Assembly: GCF_001571145.1 (NCBI RefSeq)
Contig: NZ_BCTF01000036.1
Span: 1-49,232, forward strand
Length of the DNA: 49,232 nt
Direction of reading: 5' to 3'
DNA from: Hydrogenophaga flava NBRC 102514
Lineage (GTDB): Bacteria; Pseudomonadota; Gammaproteobacteria; Burkholderiales; Burkholderiaceae_C
A model generated the notes under the pieces. That model was not told the origin of the DNA and did not search any database. It saw only the letters and a program-made list of their open reading frames with translations. Shown piece by piece: positions 48,209-49,232 of this stretch. Each line of letters starts with the position of its first letter. Position 1 is the stretch's first letter. The position numbers and the translations under genes are program-made.

Positions 48209-49232
48209 TGGCCACGAAACCGACTGTCTCTTCCGGCGCTCTGGCCTTGCCAGCACTGTCTTGTGCGATCTACACGCGCAAGTCCTCCGAGGAAGGGCTG
48301 GAGCAGGACTTCAATTCGCTGCACGCACAGCGCGAGGCCTGCGAGGCCTTCGTGCTCAGCCAGAAGGGTCTGGGCTGGAGCCTGATCCCCACGGCCTACG
48401 ACGACGGTGGTTTCTCGGGCGGCAACGTGGAGCGCCCGGCCCTGCGCCGGCTGATCCAGGACATCGAAGCGGGCAAGGTCAATGTGATCGTGGTCTACAA
48501 GGTAGACCGCCTGACCCGGTCCCTGGCCGACTTCGCCAAGCTGGTGGATCTGTTCGATGCCAAGGGGGTTTCCTTTGTGTCGGTCACCCAGCAGTTCAAC
48601 ACCACGACCTCGATGGGCCGGCTGACCTTGAACGTGCTGCTGTCGTTCGCACAGTTCGAGCGCGAGGTGACCGGTGAACGCATCCGGGACAAGATCGCCG
48701 CCTCCAAGCGCAAGGGATTGTGGATGGGTGGTATTCCACCCGTGGGCTACCGGGCCAAGGGCCGGACACTGGAAGCCGATGTGGAACAGGCGCCCCGGGT
48801 GCGGGAGATCTACGAGCTGTACTTGAAGCTCGGGAGCGTGACCGAGCTGGGTGAAGAACTGCAAAAGCGCGGCTGGCTCACGCCCGAACGGGAACACAAG
48901 CGGCCGGGCTTCGGAGGCAACAAGCCGTTCAGCCGCGGGCACCTGTACCGCATCCTGAGCAACCCGGTCTACATCGGTCAGATGGTGCACAAGGGAGAGA
49001 TGCATCCTGGGCAACACCCGCCGCTGATCGAGAAAAGTCTGTGGGACGCCGTGCAGGCCAAGCTCGAAGCCCAGCGCAATGGGCACAAGAGCCAGGCCCA
49101 TGCGGCGCATCCGAGTCTGCTGAGCGGGAAACTCTTTGACGAGACAGGTCGACGCCTGATCCCTTCGCATGCGCGCAAGGGCAACAAGCGCTACCGCTAC
49201 TACGTAACACCGGCGGACGATCCCGGGACTCT
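48208..49232 (+). CDS. Large serine recombinase, partial (runs off right edge)
   Basis: This is a site-specific recombinase of which 341 residues are visible. The resolvase-type catalytic domain starts at AIYTRKSSEEG with nucleophile Ser26. VYKVDRLTRSLADF near 100 and FEREVTGERIRDKIAASKRK near 152 carry the catalytic Arg residues and the E helix. The Recombinase domain follows (GLWMGGIPPVGYRAKG; YRILSNPVYIGQMVHKG near 250), then the zinc-ribbon region begins (LLSGKLFDETGRRLIPSHAR). Such proteins integrate and excise phages or genomic islands. It may mobilise the Mrr-Nudix island to its left; no attachment site can be fixed by eye. Confidence 0.93.
   Translation, partial: MATKPTVSSGALALPALSCAIYTRKSSEEGLEQDFNSLHAQREACEAFVLSQKGLGWSLIPTAYDDGGFSGGNVERPALRRLIQDIEAGKVNVIVVYKVDRLTRSLADFAKLVDLFDAKGVSFVSVTQQFNTTTSMGRLTLNVLLSFAQFEREVTGERIRDKIAASKRKGLWMGGIPPVGYRAKGRTLEADVEQAPRVREIYELYLKLGSVTELGEELQKRGWLTPEREHKRPGFGGNKPFSRGHLYRILSNPVYIGQMVHKGEMHPGQHPPLIEKSLWDAVQAKLEAQRNGHKSQAHAAHPSLLSGKLFDETGRRLIPSHARKGNKRYRYYVTPADDPGT

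Overview
The window is high-GC DNA that looks like a Comamonadaceae-type betaproteobacterium (Hydrogenophaga/Acidovorax/Variovorax-like). The clues are the porin type, a Bug-family tripartite tricarboxylate receptor, SBP_bac_5 transport, Lrp-linked amino-compound catabolism and a DUF3489-DUF2924-recombinase module. Taxonomy is inferred from protein style only. No rRNA, tRNA or CRISPR array was seen.

Left edge (1-3.2 kb): the end of an IS3-family element whose orfA has lost one base, a stretch without genes, then a hipBA-type toxin-antitoxin pair. Its HipA keeps the family fold motifs but lacks the kinase catalytic residues. 3.6-7.8 kb: an iron-type ABC uptake operon (two tandem paralogous binding proteins, FecCD permease, ATPase) behind a Fur-box-like palindrome.

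7.8-40.7 kb: a large accessory catabolic region for nitrogen-containing compounds. A leftward unit holds a type II HAD protein, a PuuB-like FAD oxidase, a peptide-type ABC transporter and a succinate-semialdehyde dehydrogenase closed by a terminator, followed by a porin and an M20 amidohydrolase. A rightward unit holds a GNAT protein, a three-subunit FAD/[2Fe-2S] amine or opine-type dehydrogenase, a cupin, a GhrA-like reductase, an ornithine-cyclodeaminase-family protein and a threonine-dehydratase-family lyase. A third arm holds an FAD oxidase, two Lrp regulators, two class III PLP enzymes, a hydroxylysine-kinase-like kinase and a second HAD paralogue. The kinase and its adjoining PLP enzyme match the hydroxylysine kinase/phospholyase pair, which suggests phosphorylation-elimination of a hydroxylated amine. 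An esterase-Bug-LysR module (28.8-32.4 kb) sits inside this region. It is bordered by decayed copies of an aminotransferase, an M20 hydrolase and the lyase, so the locus has been duplicated and rearranged.

Right part (40.8-49.2 kb): LysR and IS3 remnants, then a compact island. A metallophosphatase diverges from an NrtR-type regulator across a palindromic operator. A leftward five-gene operon follows (Mrr endonuclease, Nudix, small conserved protein, four-cysteine zinc protein, possible macro/PARG-like protein). It diverges from an XRE regulator across another palindrome. Small genes and a large serine recombinase (cut by the window end) follow. This island is the best candidate for an undescribed system: nucleotide or ADP-ribose chemistry coupled to a DNA-targeting endonuclease beside a mobility module.
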